Part shown: positions 1-9,724 of the stretch, in pieces
Layout of the letters: every line of letters starts with the position of its first letter
Position numbering within the stretch: the stretch's first letter is position 1
From: Meiothermus sp.
GTDB lineage: Bacteria > Deinococcota > Deinococci > Deinococcales > Thermaceae
Direction of reading: 5' to 3'
Length of the DNA stretch: 64,000 nucleotides
Assembly (NCBI RefSeq): GCF_026004055.1
Contig: NZ_BPIJ01000001.1
Location: 558,001 to 622,000 of the forward strand
Position numbers and translations under genes: made by a program
The notes under the pieces: generated by a model
Seen by the model: only the letters and a program-made list of their open reading frames with translations
Told to the model about the DNA's origin: nothing
The model's database searches: none

Positions 1-1776
1 CATGGTCTGCCGCACCAGATCGTGCCGCAGGGTGTAGCCGCTGGCATCAAGCCGCAAAAATCCGCTCTGGCTCAGACTATCTAACTCGGTGATGGGGGCC
101 CCTAAGTGGTTCATCAGTCCGGCGACCATTTCGGGGGGCAGGGGGAAGTCGGCCAATGCGAAGGCCTGCACAATCAGCAAGGCGCCTTCTCCCAGGCGTT
201 GGAGCCGTTCTAGGAGTGCATCGCGCACGTTGGGGGGCAGGGGCAGCTCGCGGTAGTCGGAGGTGAAGCTATCGAAGGGGGTATGCCAGGCTCCGGCTTC
301 GGCCCGCAACAACCCCTGGTCGAAGAGGTAGCGCAAGGTCTCGAGGACATAGAACATGTTGCCTTCGGTGGCCTGAAACAAGCGCTCGGCAAAACGCTCG
401 CCCCCCTCGCGCTGGCCCGACATCTGGCGCAGTAGCTCGACCAAAGCGGGTTGATCCAAGGGCTCGAGCCGATGTTGGAAAAGTCGGTCTTCTTGGGCAA
501 TTTCTTGCAATATCAGCCGTACTGGCTGATTTTTTTGCAAAGCATCGGGGCGGGCGGTGCCCAGCAGGAAAAAACCCAGACTACCGGCACGGCGCACCAG
601 ATAGGGCAAGAACTCTAGGCTGGCCCAGTCCAGCCAGTGCAGATCGTCCCACAGCACCACCCCCCCAGGGCGAACGGTGGCCTGCAAAGCCCGGCACAGC
701 GCTTCAAAGAACCGGGCTTTGTGAGGGTTGCTGGGCTGGCCCAGCTCGGGGAGCAATTGGGCCAGTTCGTCCCGCCAGCCGGGCTCGAGGCTGTTTAGCT
801 TTTGTGCCTCGAGGGCCTGTCGCAGGGCTTCCAACAGACCGCTAAAGCCAATCCCCTGCCCGCTTTCGCGCTGGCGGATGCGCAGCACCTCGGAGGGCCC
901 CGCGGCCACCTGGCGTCGGGCGTACTCGAGGGCCAGGCGGGTCTTGCCCACCCCCGGTTCGGCCAGTAAAAGCAGCAAGCCGCGCCCCCAGTGGGCCTCG
1001 AGCCAGGACCAGTCCGCACCGCGACCTACCAGCGGGGGCTCGCTCAAGAGCTGGGCTATGCCCTGTTGCCTGGGCAGGGGCTGCCCTTCACGCAGTTGCG
1101 CCCCAAAAGCCTGCATCTGTGGGCTGGGTTCCAGACTCAGTTGGTCGCGCAGCAATACCCGGTACTGCTCGTACTGGCGGAGTGCTGCCGAGCGGTCTCC
1201 TAGTTGCAGATACAAGCGCATTAGGGCTTGCTGTTCGGTTTCCTGCAGGGGGTCTTGGGCGAGCAGCTTTTGGTAGACCTTGAGGGCTTCGGCGAAGTTG
1301 CCCGCAGCTTCCTGGCTGTGGGCCAGGCCCAGCATGGCTTCGCGGTAGAGGCGTTCCCACCGCTCGCGTTCGGGAATCAGCCAGTCCCAGTAGCCCTCCG
1401 AGGCCTTGGGGTCGAGCCCCGCCATAAACCCACCCCGCCACAAGGCCAGTGCCTCCAACCAAGCCCCCCGGGCCATCTGGGCCAGAAAAACCTCGAGGTC
1501 GGTCTCCACCGGCCCCAACCCAATTTGCTGGGGGCTTTGCACAAATACCTGTTCCCAGGCGGTGTTTTTGAGGCGAAACAGCTCCTGGCGCAGGTTTCGC
1601 CGTACCACTTCTTCGTCTCCCTCCCATAGCAAGTCGGCCAGGCGACCGCGCTCCACCGGGCTCCTCACCACCGCCAGGTAGGCCGCCATGGCCACGGCTT
1701 TGCGGGGCAGGCTCGAGACCGGTCTGCCCTCCTGCCAGAGCTGAGGTGGGCCGAGCAAGCTTAGATAGAGGGACAT
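1..1776 (-). CDS. SARP/BTAD-type transcriptional activator with AAA ATPase domain (3' end outside window)
   Basis: The frame is open from the ATG at 1776 to the window edge, so 592 residues are visible and the C-terminus is missing. The first ~90 residues resemble the winged-helix part of SARP regulators (LLGPPQLW start, DLLWEG, NLRQELFRLK). Residues ~95-240 resemble the bacterial transcriptional activation (BTAD) helical repeat domain. A P-loop follows (EPGVGKTRLALEY, codon ~273) and a Walker B strand (VVLWDDLHWLD). The last visible residues, RHDLVRQTM, match the helical region after the ATPase in LuxR/MalT-like STAND proteins. This predicts an ATP-dependent regulator with a sensor C-terminus, probably TPR. 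The target genes and ligand cannot be read from the sequence. Stand-alone on the minus strand. Confidence 0.85.
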   Translation of the reverse strand, partial: MSLYLSLLGPPQLWQEGRPVSSLPRKAVAMAAYLAVVRSPVERGRLADLLWEGDEEVVRRNLRQELFRLKNTAWEQVFVQSPQQIGLGPVETDLEVFLAQMARGAWLEALALWRGGFMAGLDPKASEGYWDWLIPERERWERLYREAMLGLAHSQEAAGNFAEALKVYQKLLAQDPLQETEQQALMRLYLQLGDRSAALRQYEQYRVLLRDQLSLEPSPQMQAFGAQLREGQPLPRQQGIAQLLSEPPLVGRGADWSWLEAHWGRGLLLLLAEPGVGKTRLALEYARRQVAAGPSEVLRIRQRESGQGIGFSGLLEALRQALEAQKLNSLEPGWRDELAQLLPELGQPSNPHKARFFEALCRALQATVRPGGVVLWDDLHWLDWASLEFLPYLVRRAGSLGFFLLGTARPDALQKNQPVRLILQEIAQEDRLFQHRLEPLDQPALVELLRQMSGQREGGERFAERLFQATEGNMFYVLETLRYLFDQGLLRAEAGAWHTPFDSFTSDYRELPLPPNVRDALLERLQRLGEGALLIVQAFALADFPLPPEMVAGLMNHLGAPITELDSLSQSGFLRLDASGYTLRHDLVRQTM

Positions 1777-1891
1777 TCCAACCCTCCCTTTACCTTGGCC
1801 GTGGTTTGCACATGGGTTGCCTGCACCTCGCTTTGTGGGTGGAGCTTTGTATGAAGAGATGACCTCTACCCAGTTTAGCCACCTCTACTGG

Positions 1892-2680
1892 CTAAGTGCG
1901 GGTCATCTGAGACGTGGCGGCCTGCCAGTTGCCGCTGCGGGCCAGGCTGGTTCCAATCAGCACCGCGTCAAAAAGGCCCTCCAGCTCGAGCAGTTGGCCT
2001 GGCTCACTATAGCCCGACTCGGCGACCAACAAGCCGGTAAACCCTGCCTGCCGGGCCATCCGACCCAGCCGCGGTGCCGTCGAGCGGTCAATGCTCAGGT
2101 CAGCCAGGTTGCGGTTGTTGACCCCTATAATCGAGGCCCCTGCAGCCAGGGCGATCTCGAGCTCGGCCTCGTCGTGCACCTCCACGAGCGCATCCAGCCC
2201 CTGCGCCTGGGCCAGCTCTAAGTACGCCTGGGTCAGGGAACCCAGCACCGCCACGATCAGCAGTACCGCCGAAGCGCCAAGCGCCCGTGTCTGTGCAATC
2301 TGCGCAGGATGCACGGTGAAGTCCTTGCGCAGAATAGGCAAATCTACCGCCTGCCTTACCTCGAGCAAATCCTGGTCTGAACCGGCAAAATACTGCGGTT
2401 CCGTGAGCACGCTGATGGCCCGGGCGCCCCCTGCGGCATAGGCACGGGCGACCTGGCCGGCCTCGAGCGCTACCGCGATCTCTCCTTGGGAGGGACTTTT
2501 GCGTTTAACCTCGGCTATCAGCGACAGACCTGGCAAACCCAGAGCCTGGCTGAAGGAGGGCGGGGTATGGGCAGGCACCGTCCCCGGGCTCCGAAGGCCT
2601 TTAACTGCTTCATAGCGCCGCCGGACTATCTCTCCTAAAACGCCGGGTACACTGGACAGGTCTGGAACCATATTTCCCAT
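1892..2680 (-). CDS. trpC: Indole-3-glycerol-phosphate synthase
   Basis: 262 aa, the usual length for a monofunctional IGPS. It closes the indole ring of tryptophan from CdRP in the cytoplasm. Family motifs appear in order: [13 protein letters not shown] (phosphate and catalytic Lys), [21 protein letters not shown] (catalytic Lys), [17 protein letters not shown] and LVAESG, which is the full TIM-barrel signature. The ATG at 2680 has AAAGGG upstream; an in-frame ATG three codons in is equally possible. No other trp gene is adjacent, so the pathway is dispersed here. Confidence 0.95.
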   Translation of the reverse strand: MGNMVPDLSSVPGVLGEIVRRRYEAVKGLRSPGTVPAHTPPSFSQALGLPGLSLIAEVKRKSPSQGEIAVALEAGQVARAYAAGGARAISVLTEPQYFAGSDQDLLEVRQAVDLPILRKDFTVHPAQIAQTRALGASAVLLIVAVLGSLTQAYLELAQAQGLDALVEVHDEAELEIALAAGASIIGVNNRNLADLSIDRSTAPRLGRMARQAGFTGLLVAESGYSEPGQLLELEGLFDAVLIGTSLARSGNWQAATSQMTRT

Positions 2681-2765
2681 GCTACCCTTTTACCCCATCA
2701 ACTGGCATGACATGGCCTTTAGCTAACTTTGGGAAAACCTACCCCACCTAGCAGTCCAGTATCGT

Positions 2766-4004
2766 TTACCTCGACAGCAAGCTAAGTACTTCCACATGGT
2801 GCGTGAAAGGATAAAAGTCGTAGGGCCGGACAAAGTCCAGCCGGTAGCCGGCTTGTACCAGCCGACCCACGTCCCGGGCCCAGGTAGCCGGGTCGCAGGC
2901 CAGGTAGAGGATTTGGGCCGGCCGGCCTTCCAACAAACCCGCCAATACCTCGGGCGAGAGGCCGGCCCTAGGCGGGTCTACCACCACCAGATCGGCCGGC
3001 AGGTGTTTTGCCAGTACCCTGGCGTCGTCTTGTTGGAACACCAGGTTTTGCACCCCCAGCCGATCCCGGTCGGCCTCACCCCGCTTTACCGCGCCGCGGT
3101 TGATTTCGATGGCCACAATTTCTTTGAAAAAGGGGGCGAGGTGCAGGCTTAGCACCCCACTTCCGGCGTAAAGTTCTACGGCCTTGCGACCTGGAGCAAC
3201 CAGCCGGGCAGCCTCCTGGAATAGCATCCCCGCCGCTTTGGGATTGACCTGGGCAAAGCTTTGTACATTGATGCTGGAGAGCACTCCGCCAAAGTCCTCG
3301 AGCAAATCGGTTTCGCCCGCGAGGTGCTGTATGCGACCCCGGAAGCGGCCCTTGGGGCTCACCTCGGCCCAGACCACCCCGGCCAGGCCCTCCTGTACCA
3401 GCGCTTGGGCGGTTTTTTTGAAAAATCGGGCCTGCCCCCCGATGAAGCCCACCTGAACCTTCTGCTCGTACACGGAGCCGCGCAGCACCACCTCCTCGAG
3501 GCTGGACAACGGCCAGTCTGATAGCAGCTCGAAGGCCGGTTGTAGAGGCAGGGCGATGAGCGGGTCGTGGGTAAGACGAATCAGGTCGTTTGACTGCGGC
3601 TGGCGGTAGGCCAGGCCGCCCAACGGGTGCAGGGCATACTGGGCGGCGGTGCGGTAGTAAAGGCCCTCCTGAGGCCCATAGGAAGGGGAGGGTTGGATGG
3701 GGGAGACTGCAAAGCTCAGTTTGGCGATGCGCTCGAGCGACTCCTGCACAAACCCTTGCTTGAGCGGTAGTTGAGCCGGGTACTCCAGCGGAAGGTCTGC
3801 CGAGGGGGGCAAGGGTTTATGGTAACGCGCGGGATGGGGCTCGAGCACCCGGGTCACCTGACCCTCGAGGTGATGCTTGCGCTTTTGCAAATCGGCTTCG
3901 ACCACCTCGCCCGGCATTCCGCCGCGCACCAGGGCGGTTCCGTGGGGGGTTCTTGCCAGGCCTAGCCCACCGGCCACCAGTTTTTCAATTTCTATCCGCA
4001 CCAC
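2766..4004 (-). CDS. TRAM-domain RNA (uracil-5-)-methyltransferase, RumA/TrmA family
   Basis: 412 aa. An N-terminal TRAM domain (residues ~1-60) is followed by an SAM methyltransferase domain with [13 protein letters not shown] (SAM binding), [12 protein letters not shown] and [11 protein letters not shown]; the Cys in the last motif is the expected catalytic nucleophile. The family makes m5U in 23S rRNA or tRNA. The CxxxxxCGxC cluster that binds 4Fe-4S in RumA is absent: the aligned stretch after ARYHKP has no cysteines. The GTG start at 4004 has AAGGTG just upstream. The exact target (23S U747/U1939 or tRNA U54) cannot be decided from sequence. Confidence 0.9.
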   Translation of the reverse strand: MVRIEIEKLVAGGLGLARTPHGTALVRGGMPGEVVEADLQKRKHHLEGQVTRVLEPHPARYHKPLPPSADLPLEYPAQLPLKQGFVQESLERIAKLSFAVSPIQPSPSYGPQEGLYYRTAAQYALHPLGGLAYRQPQSNDLIRLTHDPLIALPLQPAFELLSDWPLSSLEEVVLRGSVYEQKVQVGFIGGQARFFKKTAQALVQEGLAGVVWAEVSPKGRFRGRIQHLAGETDLLEDFGGVLSSINVQSFAQVNPKAAGMLFQEAARLVAPGRKAVELYAGSGVLSLHLAPFFKEIVAIEINRGAVKRGEADRDRLGVQNLVFQQDDARVLAKHLPADLVVVDPPRAGLSPEVLAGLLEGRPAQILYLACDPATWARDVGRLVQAGYRLDFVRPYDFYPFTHHVEVLSLLSR

Positions 4005-4111
4005 ACTTCACCTTACCTCACCGAGCCCTGCCCCGCAAAACTGGTTGCAGAAGGTTGACGCAAGGCCCGCCCTGGGAAATAATCGTTGCGGTTCACAAGG
4101 AGGAACTTGGA

Positions 4112-5059
4112 ATGAAAAAAATGCTATTGCTGCTGTCTGCGCTGGCCTTGGCGGGCTTTGCCCTTGCCCAAACCTTTGTGACCATCGGCTCGGGGGGCAC
4201 CACCGGGGTATATTTTCCGGTTGCGACCGGCATTGCGAAGCTGGTCAACGACGCCAACATCGGGGTGCGTGCCAACGCCCGCTCCACCGGCGGCTCGGTT
4301 TTCAACATCAATGCCATCGCCTCGGGTGAGCTGCAGATGGGCCTGGCCCAGAACGATATCGCCTACTATGCCTATAACGGCACGGGCATTGCCGCCTTCG
4401 ACGGTAAACCGGTCAAGAACATCCGGGCTGTGGGCATCTTGTACCCCGAAGTGGTGCACGTAGTCGCCCGTGCCGGCGCCGGCATCAATACCATTGCCGA
4501 CCTTAGGGGCAAGCGGGTGGTAATTGGCGACGTGGGCTCGGGTACCGAGCAGAACGCCCGTCAGGTGCTCGAGGCCTACGGTCTGGGCCTGAGCGATCTG
4601 CGCGAGGCCATTCGGGTCAACCCCAACAACGCCCTGGCCCTGATGCAAGATGGCCGTGCCGATGCGTTCTTCTTTACCGGAGGCCTGGGGGCCTCGGTGA
4701 TCAGCCAGGCTGCTCAGACCATCCGCATCCAGCTTGTGGAGGTGGAGTACCGCCGGGTTCAAGAGCTGGCCAAGAAGTACCCCTTCTACCGTGCCTTCAA
4801 TATTGATGGAGGCATCTACCGGGGTGTGGACGTGACCACCCCCTCGGTAGCCGTGCTCTCGATGTGGCTGGCCGCCGAGAGCCTGAGCGCCGATGTGGTC
4901 TACAACATGCTCAAGGCCACCTTCGATAACCCCGAGTTCAAGAGCATCCACCCCAACCTGCAACGCTTCTTCAACGTCAACTCGGCCGCGCGCAACCTTC
5001 CGATTCCTTTGCACCCCGGCGCCGAACGTTACTACCGCGAGAAGCGCATCATCCGCTAA
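4112..5059 (+). CDS. TAXI-family TRAP transporter solute-binding protein
   Basis: 315 aa with a clear signal peptide (MKKMLLLLSALALAGFALAQ). The mature start, FVTIGSGGTTGVYFPVATGIA, is the hallmark of TAXI receptors, which deliver a carboxylate such as an amino acid or C4 acid to a fused DctQM permease. The ATG at 4112 was chosen because AAGGAGGAA lies 7 nt upstream and the signal peptide starts there. A hairpin with a T-run separates it from the permease gene downstream, which would let the receptor be made in excess. The substrate is unknown. Confidence 0.93.
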   Translation: MKKMLLLLSALALAGFALAQTFVTIGSGGTTGVYFPVATGIAKLVNDANIGVRANARSTGGSVFNINAIASGELQMGLAQNDIAYYAYNGTGIAAFDGKPVKNIRAVGILYPEVVHVVARAGAGINTIADLRGKRVVIGDVGSGTEQNARQVLEAYGLGLSDLREAIRVNPNNALALMQDGRADAFFFTGGLGASVISQAAQTIRIQLVEVEYRRVQELAKKYPFYRAFNIDGGIYRGVDVTTPSVAVLSMWLAAESLSADVVYNMLKATFDNPEFKSIHPNLQRFFNVNSAARNLPIPLHPGAERYYREKRIIR

Positions 5060-5073
5060 GGGCCCTAAGCCTG

Positions 5074-5107
5074 CGGGGCCGACCCTTGGGGTTGGCCCTG
5101 GTTTTTT
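5074..5107 (+). terminator. Intrinsic terminator/attenuator between TRAP receptor and permease
   Basis: CGGGGCCGACCC (5074-5085) pairs with GGGTTGGCCCTG (5089-5100), allowing two G-U pairs, with a 3-nt loop and TTTTTT at 5102-5107. It lies 15 nt after the receptor stop codon. Because the permease follows on the same strand, partial read-through would set receptor:permease stoichiometry. Confidence 0.75.
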
Positions 5108-5326
5108 GAGCTGTCCCAAGGCATAACAGATTTGGTGAGCAGGCTGTCATCTTAAGCAGCGACTCGTCACTAAGAGAAGGCCATTGGCCGTCGAAACGAC
5201 TTTTTTTAGATCCGGGCGTAGGGGAAGTCCGGCCAAAAAATGGACGCAAGGCCGCTTTGGGTGTAAAACTATGCCAGCCGGGTCGCGCAAAAAGTGCAAT
5301 CCCTATCGTTGAGCAGGAGGTTGTGG

Positions 5327-7384
5327 ATGAGTAAGGATATGCCGGAAGCCAGGGCCCAGCAGCTGGTGGAGGAAGTCGAGCTGGGGGGGCGCAAACCCAC
5401 CGACTGGTCGCGCTGGCTGATTCTGGGACTGGCGGTGGGATGGAGTGTGTTTCAGGTTTGGGCTACCTGGGTGGGTTCGCTAGATGCCCTGTTTTTCCGG
5501 GCAGCTCACCTGGGCTTTGCTTTTGCCCTGGTTTTTCTGGTGTATCCCTTCAACCGCAAGAGCCGCCGCGACCGCATACCGCTTTTTGACTGGATTTTAG
5601 GCCTGACCGCCACCCTTTCGGCCGGCTATGTGATGTGGCAGTACAAGGACATGATCGAGGTAAGGGGGGGTCTGGCCAATCAGACCGATTTGGTTGTAGG
5701 AAGCGTGACCATCCTGATGCTCTTGTTGGCCGGTTGGCGTTCCCTAGGGCCGGCCATGCCCATCATCTCCATTCTGTTTATGCTTTTTGCTCTTACTGGG
5801 CCACAGGGCATGTTTCAAGGACAGCTACCGGGGGTGCTGGGCCAGTTGCACGCGGGGGTGCAGTGGCGCTCGCTGGTGAGCCAGTTGTTCATGAATGCCT
5901 CGGACAGCATCTGGGGCACCCCCCTCGGGGTGTCGGCCCGCACGGTTTTTGTGTTTGTGTTGTTTGGAGCCATCCTCGAGCGGGCCGGGGCGGGGAAGTG
6001 GTTTACCGATCTGGCTTTTAGTGTGCTGGGGGGAGTTCGGGGCGGGCCAGCTAAAGCCTCGATTGTTTCATCCGCCCTTACCGGGGTGGTTTCGGGTTCC
6101 TCCATTTCCAACGTGGTCACCAGCGGAACCTTCACCATTCCGGCCATGCGGCGGGCCGGTTATTCGGCTGAGAAAGCCGGTGCAGTAGAGGTAGCGGCCA
6201 GCTCCAACGGGCAGCTCATGCCGCCGGTAATGGGAGCGGCCGCCTTTATCATGGCCGACTTTCTGGGGGTTCCTTATGCGGCCCTGGTGCTGATGGCCGT
6301 GGTGCCGGCCCTGCTGGCATACACCACCCTCTTTATCCTGGTGGACTTGGAAGCGGTCAAGCTGGGCCTAAAAGGTTTGCCCAGGGCCGAGCTACCCAGG
6401 TTTTGGCCTACGCTACGAGCGGGCTTGCACTACGTGTTTCCCCTGGGTTATTTGCTCTATGCGTTGCTGATTATCGAGCTTTCGCCCGAACGGGCTGCAC
6501 TCAACACCATCTTCCTGATGATTGGGGTGGCCTTGCTACAAGAGCTTTACCGTGCGCAGCGTACAGGCCAGGGGCTTGTAAGCGGCCTGCGTTCTTTTGC
6601 TCAAATCCTCATCGAGGGCTTTGCCAACGGGGCCCGCAACATGGTGGGGATTGCCATTGCCACCGGTCTGGCCGGCATCATCATTGCGGTCGTACTCATC
6701 ACCAACATTGGATTCGGCCTCACCGACCTGTTGCAGACCATATCGGGAGGCAATCTGCTAGCAGCTTTGTTCCTGGCTCAGCTTATTAGCCTGGTGCTGG
6801 GCATGGGCCTGCCCACCACCGCCAACTATGTGGTGATGGCCAGCCTGGTGGTGCCGGTGGTCACCAAAATTGCCGAGCAAAGCGGCATAGACTATGGTGC
6901 CCTGACCTTCTCGGGCATCGAAGTGCCCATCCTGAAAATTGTGGCTCACATGTTTGCCTTCTACTTTGGCATCATGGCCGACTCCACCCCACCGGTAGCG
7001 CTGGCGGCCTATGCCGCTTCGGCTATCGCCAAAAGCGACCCCTTCAAGACCGGTGTTCAGGGTTTTATTTATGAGATGCGAACGGCCCTGCTGGCCTATA
7101 TGGTCTTCTTCAATCCTGGCCTGCTATTGATTGGGGTGGATGGGGTTCTCGAGGGTGCTCGTATTGTTGCAACGGCCCTTCTGGGGCTTACGGCTTTTTC
7201 GGCGGCCACGCTGGGGTATTTGTGGGGGAACGCTAACGGGTTGCAGCGCCTGCTGTACCTGGCCGCAGCCTTTATGCTAATGCCCAACAACCCCAGCACC
7301 GAAATCATCGGGTTGTTTGTTTTTGCTACCGCCTGGGGATGGCAGTGGTGGGCCCGTCGAGCGGCCGCGGAACCGCGCACATGA
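5327..7384 (+). CDS. TRAP transporter fused permease (DctQM type)
   Basis: 685 aa, highly hydrophobic. The N-terminal ~200 residues carry about four to five helices matching the DctQ part, and the rest is a DctM-type permease with SGSSISNVVTSGTFTIP and LGMGLPTTANYVV, both DctM-family motifs. The ATG at 5327 was chosen over an earlier GTG because CAGGAGG at 5314-5320 lies 6 nt before it. It pairs with the TAXI receptor upstream for Na+-coupled uptake. The stop overlaps the start of the next gene (ATGA). Confidence 0.93.
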   Translation: MSKDMPEARAQQLVEEVELGGRKPTDWSRWLILGLAVGWSVFQVWATWVGSLDALFFRAAHLGFAFALVFLVYPFNRKSRRDRIPLFDWILGLTATLSAGYVMWQYKDMIEVRGGLANQTDLVVGSVTILMLLLAGWRSLGPAMPIISILFMLFALTGPQGMFQGQLPGVLGQLHAGVQWRSLVSQLFMNASDSIWGTPLGVSARTVFVFVLFGAILERAGAGKWFTDLAFSVLGGVRGGPAKASIVSSALTGVVSGSSISNVVTSGTFTIPAMRRAGYSAEKAGAVEVAASSNGQLMPPVMGAAAFIMADFLGVPYAALVLMAVVPALLAYTTLFILVDLEAVKLGLKGLPRAELPRFWPTLRAGLHYVFPLGYLLYALLIIELSPERAALNTIFLMIGVALLQELYRAQRTGQGLVSGLRSFAQILIEGFANGARNMVGIAIATGLAGIIIAVVLITNIGFGLTDLLQTISGGNLLAALFLAQLISLVLGMGLPTTANYVVMASLVVPVVTKIAEQSGIDYGALTFSGIEVPILKIVAHMFAFYFGIMADSTPPVALAAYAASAIAKSDPFKTGVQGFIYEMRTALLAYMVFFNPGLLLIGVDGVLEGARIVATALLGLTAFSAATLGYLWGNANGLQRLLYLAAAFMLMPNNPSTEIIGLFVFATAWGWQWWARRAAAEPRT

Positions 7385-7791
7385 AGCTTTTTTGGGCCGA
7401 GCTCATAGATGCTGCCTCTCCTCCAGCTTTGCGCCGCAAGGGCTTATTGCAGCTAAGCGCACTCACCTTGGTACTTCAGGGGGTGCATCTGGCTGTGGCC
7501 TGGCTGGCCGTACCCTTCTTGCCGGATTTGCCGCGGTGGGTAGCCTGGGCGGTAAGTGGGTTTTTTGGTCTGATTCTGCTGGTGGTCGGGTTGCATCTAA
7601 GCCGCCTATCCCTCCGCCAACCCGTGCAGCAGATTTTTCTCGCTGCCCTCTGGCTGGGGGTCGCCTGTTTGGCTGCAATTTTTGCGGCGCGGATGGGTCT
7701 AAAGCTAGAGGTGGGGTTGTTTTTGGCTTTTGGGCTGGTGGGCTATGGGATGGCTTTGGGCCGCTTGTGGTTTGGGCTTGACAAAGCGTGA
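7381..7791 (+). CDS. Small four-helix membrane protein coupled to the TRAP permease
   Basis: 136 aa with about four hydrophobic segments after a short amphipathic N-terminus (MKLFWAELIDA). The start overlaps the permease stop as ATGA, so translation is probably coupled and the protein may assemble with or support the transporter. I recognise no family. The last 87 bp overlap the 3' end of the convergent patatin gene. Confidence 0.75.
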   Translation: MKLFWAELIDAASPPALRRKGLLQLSALTLVLQGVHLAVAWLAVPFLPDLPRWVAWAVSGFFGLILLVVGLHLSRLSLRQPVQQIFLAALWLGVACLAAIFAARMGLKLEVGLFLAFGLVGYGMALGRLWFGLDKA

Positions 7792-8628
7792 CCACCAGGG
7801 TTTGCTGGGGATGGGTTTTTCCAACAGGGCCCGAATGCGGGGCAGGGCCTCCTCGGCCCGCTTGCGGCCAAGTTCGTAGGCCAGGTCGGCTTTGGTGTAG
7901 TCGAAGGTCTCGATGGGTGGGTCGGCCTCGAGGGTAATCACCACGTCGGCCTGGGAAAGGGCCATGCTCAAAAGGCGTCGTCTCGAGGCTTCACCGGCCT
8001 GCAAGGCGGCTTCTAGGGCACTTTTGGGTTCGACCGGCACCACCCGGTTGGAGACATCCACGGCCACGATGGGCCCTGCCTGTAAGGCTTTAGCCGCCGT
8101 GACCGGAACCTTTTCCGCCACATCGCCATCGACCAGCAGACGCCCGTGCCACTGCACCGGGGGGAAGATGCTGGGTACGGCGCTGCTAGCTGTGAGTGCC
8201 TCGGCAACCGAACCCGCACGCAGCATCACCAGTTCGCCGGTGATGAAATCACAGGCTTGAATTACCAGCGGAATAGGGCTTTCTTCGATACGGCGCTGGC
8301 CGAACAAAGCCCGGTAGCCCTGGCGAATTTTGCTGCCCTCGGCCAGGTAGGGCCGGCGCACAAAGTCAACCAGACGGGTTACCTGGTGGAGGGCCCCAGT
8401 TTTCTGGAGGCGCTCGAGTTCGGGGTCTTTGAGCCACTCGCTCAGTTCGTGGTGGCTCACGGCGATGCCAAAAGCATACGTTGCGGCGGCCAGGGCACCC
8501 GCCGAGCTGCCCGCCAGACCGGCAATGGGAATCTTAGCCTCGGTCAGTACGTCCAGCACTGCCGTGTGCGCCCTGCCACGTACCCCTCCACCTCCCAGTG
8601 CCAGCACTATGCCTTCCATACTTTTCAT
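7705..8628 (-). CDS. Patatin-like phospholipase, RssA/YchK type
   Basis: 307 aa. The oxyanion motif LGGGGVRGRAH lies near residue 11, the nucleophile elbow GSSAG is at 40-44 (Ser42), and the catalytic Asp sits in LLVDGD. The size and motifs match single-domain bacterial patatins that hydrolyse acyl esters. The start is taken at MKSMEG; an in-frame ATG 15 codons upstream would add residues before the usual family start, and MEG three codons later is also possible. The basic, Pro/Gln-rich C-terminus (~25 residues) is encoded in the overlap with the opposite gene. It has no cNMP domain, unlike the patatin at 40.6 kb. Confidence 0.9.
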   Translation of the reverse strand: MKSMEGIVLALGGGGVRGRAHTAVLDVLTEAKIPIAGLAGSSAGALAAATYAFGIAVSHHELSEWLKDPELERLQKTGALHQVTRLVDFVRRPYLAEGSKIRQGYRALFGQRRIEESPIPLVIQACDFITGELVMLRAGSVAEALTASSAVPSIFPPVQWHGRLLVDGDVAEKVPVTAAKALQAGPIVAVDVSNRVVPVEPKSALEAALQAGEASRRRLLSMALSQADVVITLEADPPIETFDYTKADLAYELGRKRAEEALPRIRALLEKPIPSKPWWSRFVKPKPQAAQSHPIAHQPKSQKQPHL

Positions 8629-8904
8629 GGTAGCAGAAAAATTAGACCGAGTGCAGTGATTTTGATTACCCAAGGTTGTGCCCCGACCCGACGAAGAAAT
8701 AGCTCACACCAATACCCGCTACGGCGGCAGTACCCCGGGGAAGCTACCTGGATTAACTCAACTGCCAAAAACCATAATTCCGCCGAGTCTAGATTTTATA
8801 GGCGCTTCTCCATTAGTCTTAGGATCGGATTGCAGACCCCGCAGTCCTTTGCAATGTTGATCCACGGAATCTGTAAGGTTCCGTAGAGGCTTGGGGAGGT
8901 TTAG

Positions 8905-9684
8905 ATGGAATGCGTCGGCGTGCGATTTGCGCATGGCCCCAAAATCTACGACTACAAGTTTGGCGACCGACCCCCACCGGTAGGTAGTTGGGTGGTGGTG
9001 CGGACTACCCGTGGGTTGGAAATCGCCAAAGTGCGCACCGAACCCCACCCGGGCAACGCTGTGGGTGAAGTGGTGCGGGTTGCAACCGCTGAAGATTTGG
9101 ATAAACAGGCCCGGCTCAAGAACCGGGGCGAAGAAGTGCAGTGGTGGCTCAAGGCCCGCCTGCGCCGCGAAGGCATTCGGGCCAAGGTGCTGGGCTGTGA
9201 GTTTACCCTGGATGGCAACCATATCGCCGTGCATTACGCTGCCGAAGAACGGATTGACCTTAGGCGCTGGGTGGCCGAGCTAAACAAGCTAACCGGGGCT
9301 CGAGTGGAGTTCATTGCCCTGGGCCCCCGCGACCAGACTGCCTACCTGGGCACCCTGGGGGCCTGCGGGATGGAGTCGTGCTGCTCGAGCTGGCTCCAGG
9401 ACTTCGCCCAGGTCTCCATCAAGATGGCCCGTGACCAGCAGCTTCCGCTCTCGCCGGAGAAAATCTCGGGGCCCTGCGGACGCCTGCTGTGTTGCCTGCA
9501 GTACGAGCACGACCTCTACCAGGAGCTTCTGGCTGACCTGCCCCGCAAAAATTCCAAAGCCTGTAGCATCCAGGGCACCTGTGGCAAGGTCGCTAAACTT
9601 AACCCCCTGGCCGGAACCGTGGAGCTGATTACCGAGGAAGGCAGTTGGGTCACGGTTCACAAAAGTGAATTACGGCGGGAGTGA
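8905..9684 (+). CDS. ricT: PSP1-domain protein, RicT/YaaT-like
   Basis: 259 aa. The N-terminal half is typical PSP1 (VGVRFAHGPKIYDY, GLEIAKV). The C-terminal half carries the clustered cysteines of RicT: GACGMESCCSSWL, SGPCGRLLCCLQYE and ACSIQGTCGKV. In Bacillus RicT joins RicA and RicF in an Fe-S complex that acts with RNase Y in mRNA processing; in Thermales the role is not established. A strong GGGGAGG at 8892-8898 precedes the ATG. A 6-bp hairpin (ACGGAA/TTCCGT) lies just upstream of the ribosome binding site. Confidence 0.9.
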   Translation: MECVGVRFAHGPKIYDYKFGDRPPPVGSWVVVRTTRGLEIAKVRTEPHPGNAVGEVVRVATAEDLDKQARLKNRGEEVQWWLKARLRREGIRAKVLGCEFTLDGNHIAVHYAAEERIDLRRWVAELNKLTGARVEFIALGPRDQTAYLGTLGACGMESCCSSWLQDFAQVSIKMARDQQLPLSPEKISGPCGRLLCCLQYEHDLYQELLADLPRKNSKACSIQGTCGKVAKLNPLAGTVELITEEGSWVTVHKSELRRE

Positions 9685-9724
9685 AATACGCTCGTGCTCA
9701 TGGGGTTCAGGCACTATTACATAG

